Positions 63,986 to 64,000 of a stretch of DNA of 64,000 bases are shown here, piece after piece. Position 1 is the first letter of the stretch. Each line of letters opens with the position of its first letter. A program made the position numbers and the translations under genes. The notes below the pieces were generated by a model. That model was not told the origin of the DNA and ran no database searches. It saw only the letters and a program-made list of their open reading frames with translations. This DNA is from Tritonibacter litoralis (lineage in GTDB: Bacteria; Pseudomonadota; Alphaproteobacteria; Rhodobacterales; Rhodobacteraceae), in contig NZ_WIBF01000014.1 of the NCBI RefSeq assembly GCF_009496005.1, positions 1 through 64,000 of the forward strand, written 5' to 3'.

Positions 63986-64000
63986 TCCGCCTTCCCTCAT

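Overview
The window looks like chromosome of a marine alphaproteobacterium of the order Rhodobacterales (Roseobacter group). Support comes from the gene content rather than a marker gene: a cyoABCD quinol oxidase with SURF1, a taurine-type aminotransferase, a cytoplasmic sulfite dehydrogenase (soeABC), an isoquinoline-oxidoreductase-type molybdenum enzyme, split mnmC genes and several peptide, cyanate and drug/metabolite transporters, all in moderately GC-rich, densely packed DNA. No rRNA, tRNA, CRISPR array, insertion sequence or phage gene was seen.

Layout. 1-13.6 kb: a catabolic island with an Lrp/AsnC regulator, a dipeptide/opine-type ABC transporter, a 2-hydroxyacid dehydrogenase, a class III aminotransferase, two paralogous tandem-GNAT acetyltransferases, an ArgE-like deacetylase, a HAD hydrolase and a PuuB-like FAD amine oxidase. 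Together they look like a pathway for an imported, probably acylated, amine or polyamine-like compound; the substrate is unknown. 14-20.1 kb: a cyanate module, with a CynF-like AAA+ activator divergent from cynABD and cynS (import of cyanate, then conversion to ammonia and CO2). The activator lacks the GAFTGA loop. 20.4-24.3 kb: FabI-like reductase, a methyltransferase, a LysR regulator and an MFS transporter. 24.5-29.3 kb: cyoABCD plus SURF1, with an unusual structured leader. 29.5-33.6 kb: MOSC protein, TetR regulator and iorAB. 33.7-36.4 kb: purU and tpa. 36.5-38.6 kb: a decayed GNAT pseudogene and an ArsR/ArsP-type pair. 38.8-42.1 kb: a three-gene acyl-CoA operon (FAH-family hydrolase, acyl-CoA synthetase, enoyl-CoA hydratase). 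42.4-48.6 kb: a MocR/TauR-like regulator followed by soeABC. 48.6-50.0 kb: an ECF41/SigJ-type sigma factor and its carboxymuconolactone-decarboxylase partner behind a near-perfect ECF41 promoter. 50.1-64 kb: housekeeping and stress genes (dapA, lytic transglycosylase, DMT exporter, mnmD and the mnmC oxidase domain, FMN reductase, OmpA lipoprotein, Ada-like protein, nth, sugar/nucleoside kinase, rppH, FadH-like reductase, LysR).

Cross-links. tpa and the MocR gene, 7 kb apart, share a CTGGATATAA-type site, and SoeABC would detoxify the sulfite released downstream of Tpa, so they form a dispersed taurine/sulfonate module lacking xsc in this window. The two GNAT paralogues share an upstream 18-base motif at nearly the same distance. 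Two multi-stem palindromic elements of the same architecture sit between genes at 37.1 and 62.8 kb, with a probable degenerate third at 55.8 kb.

Most starts were chosen by reading frame overlap and ribosome binding sites. All functional calls rest on reading motifs by eye; no database search was run.
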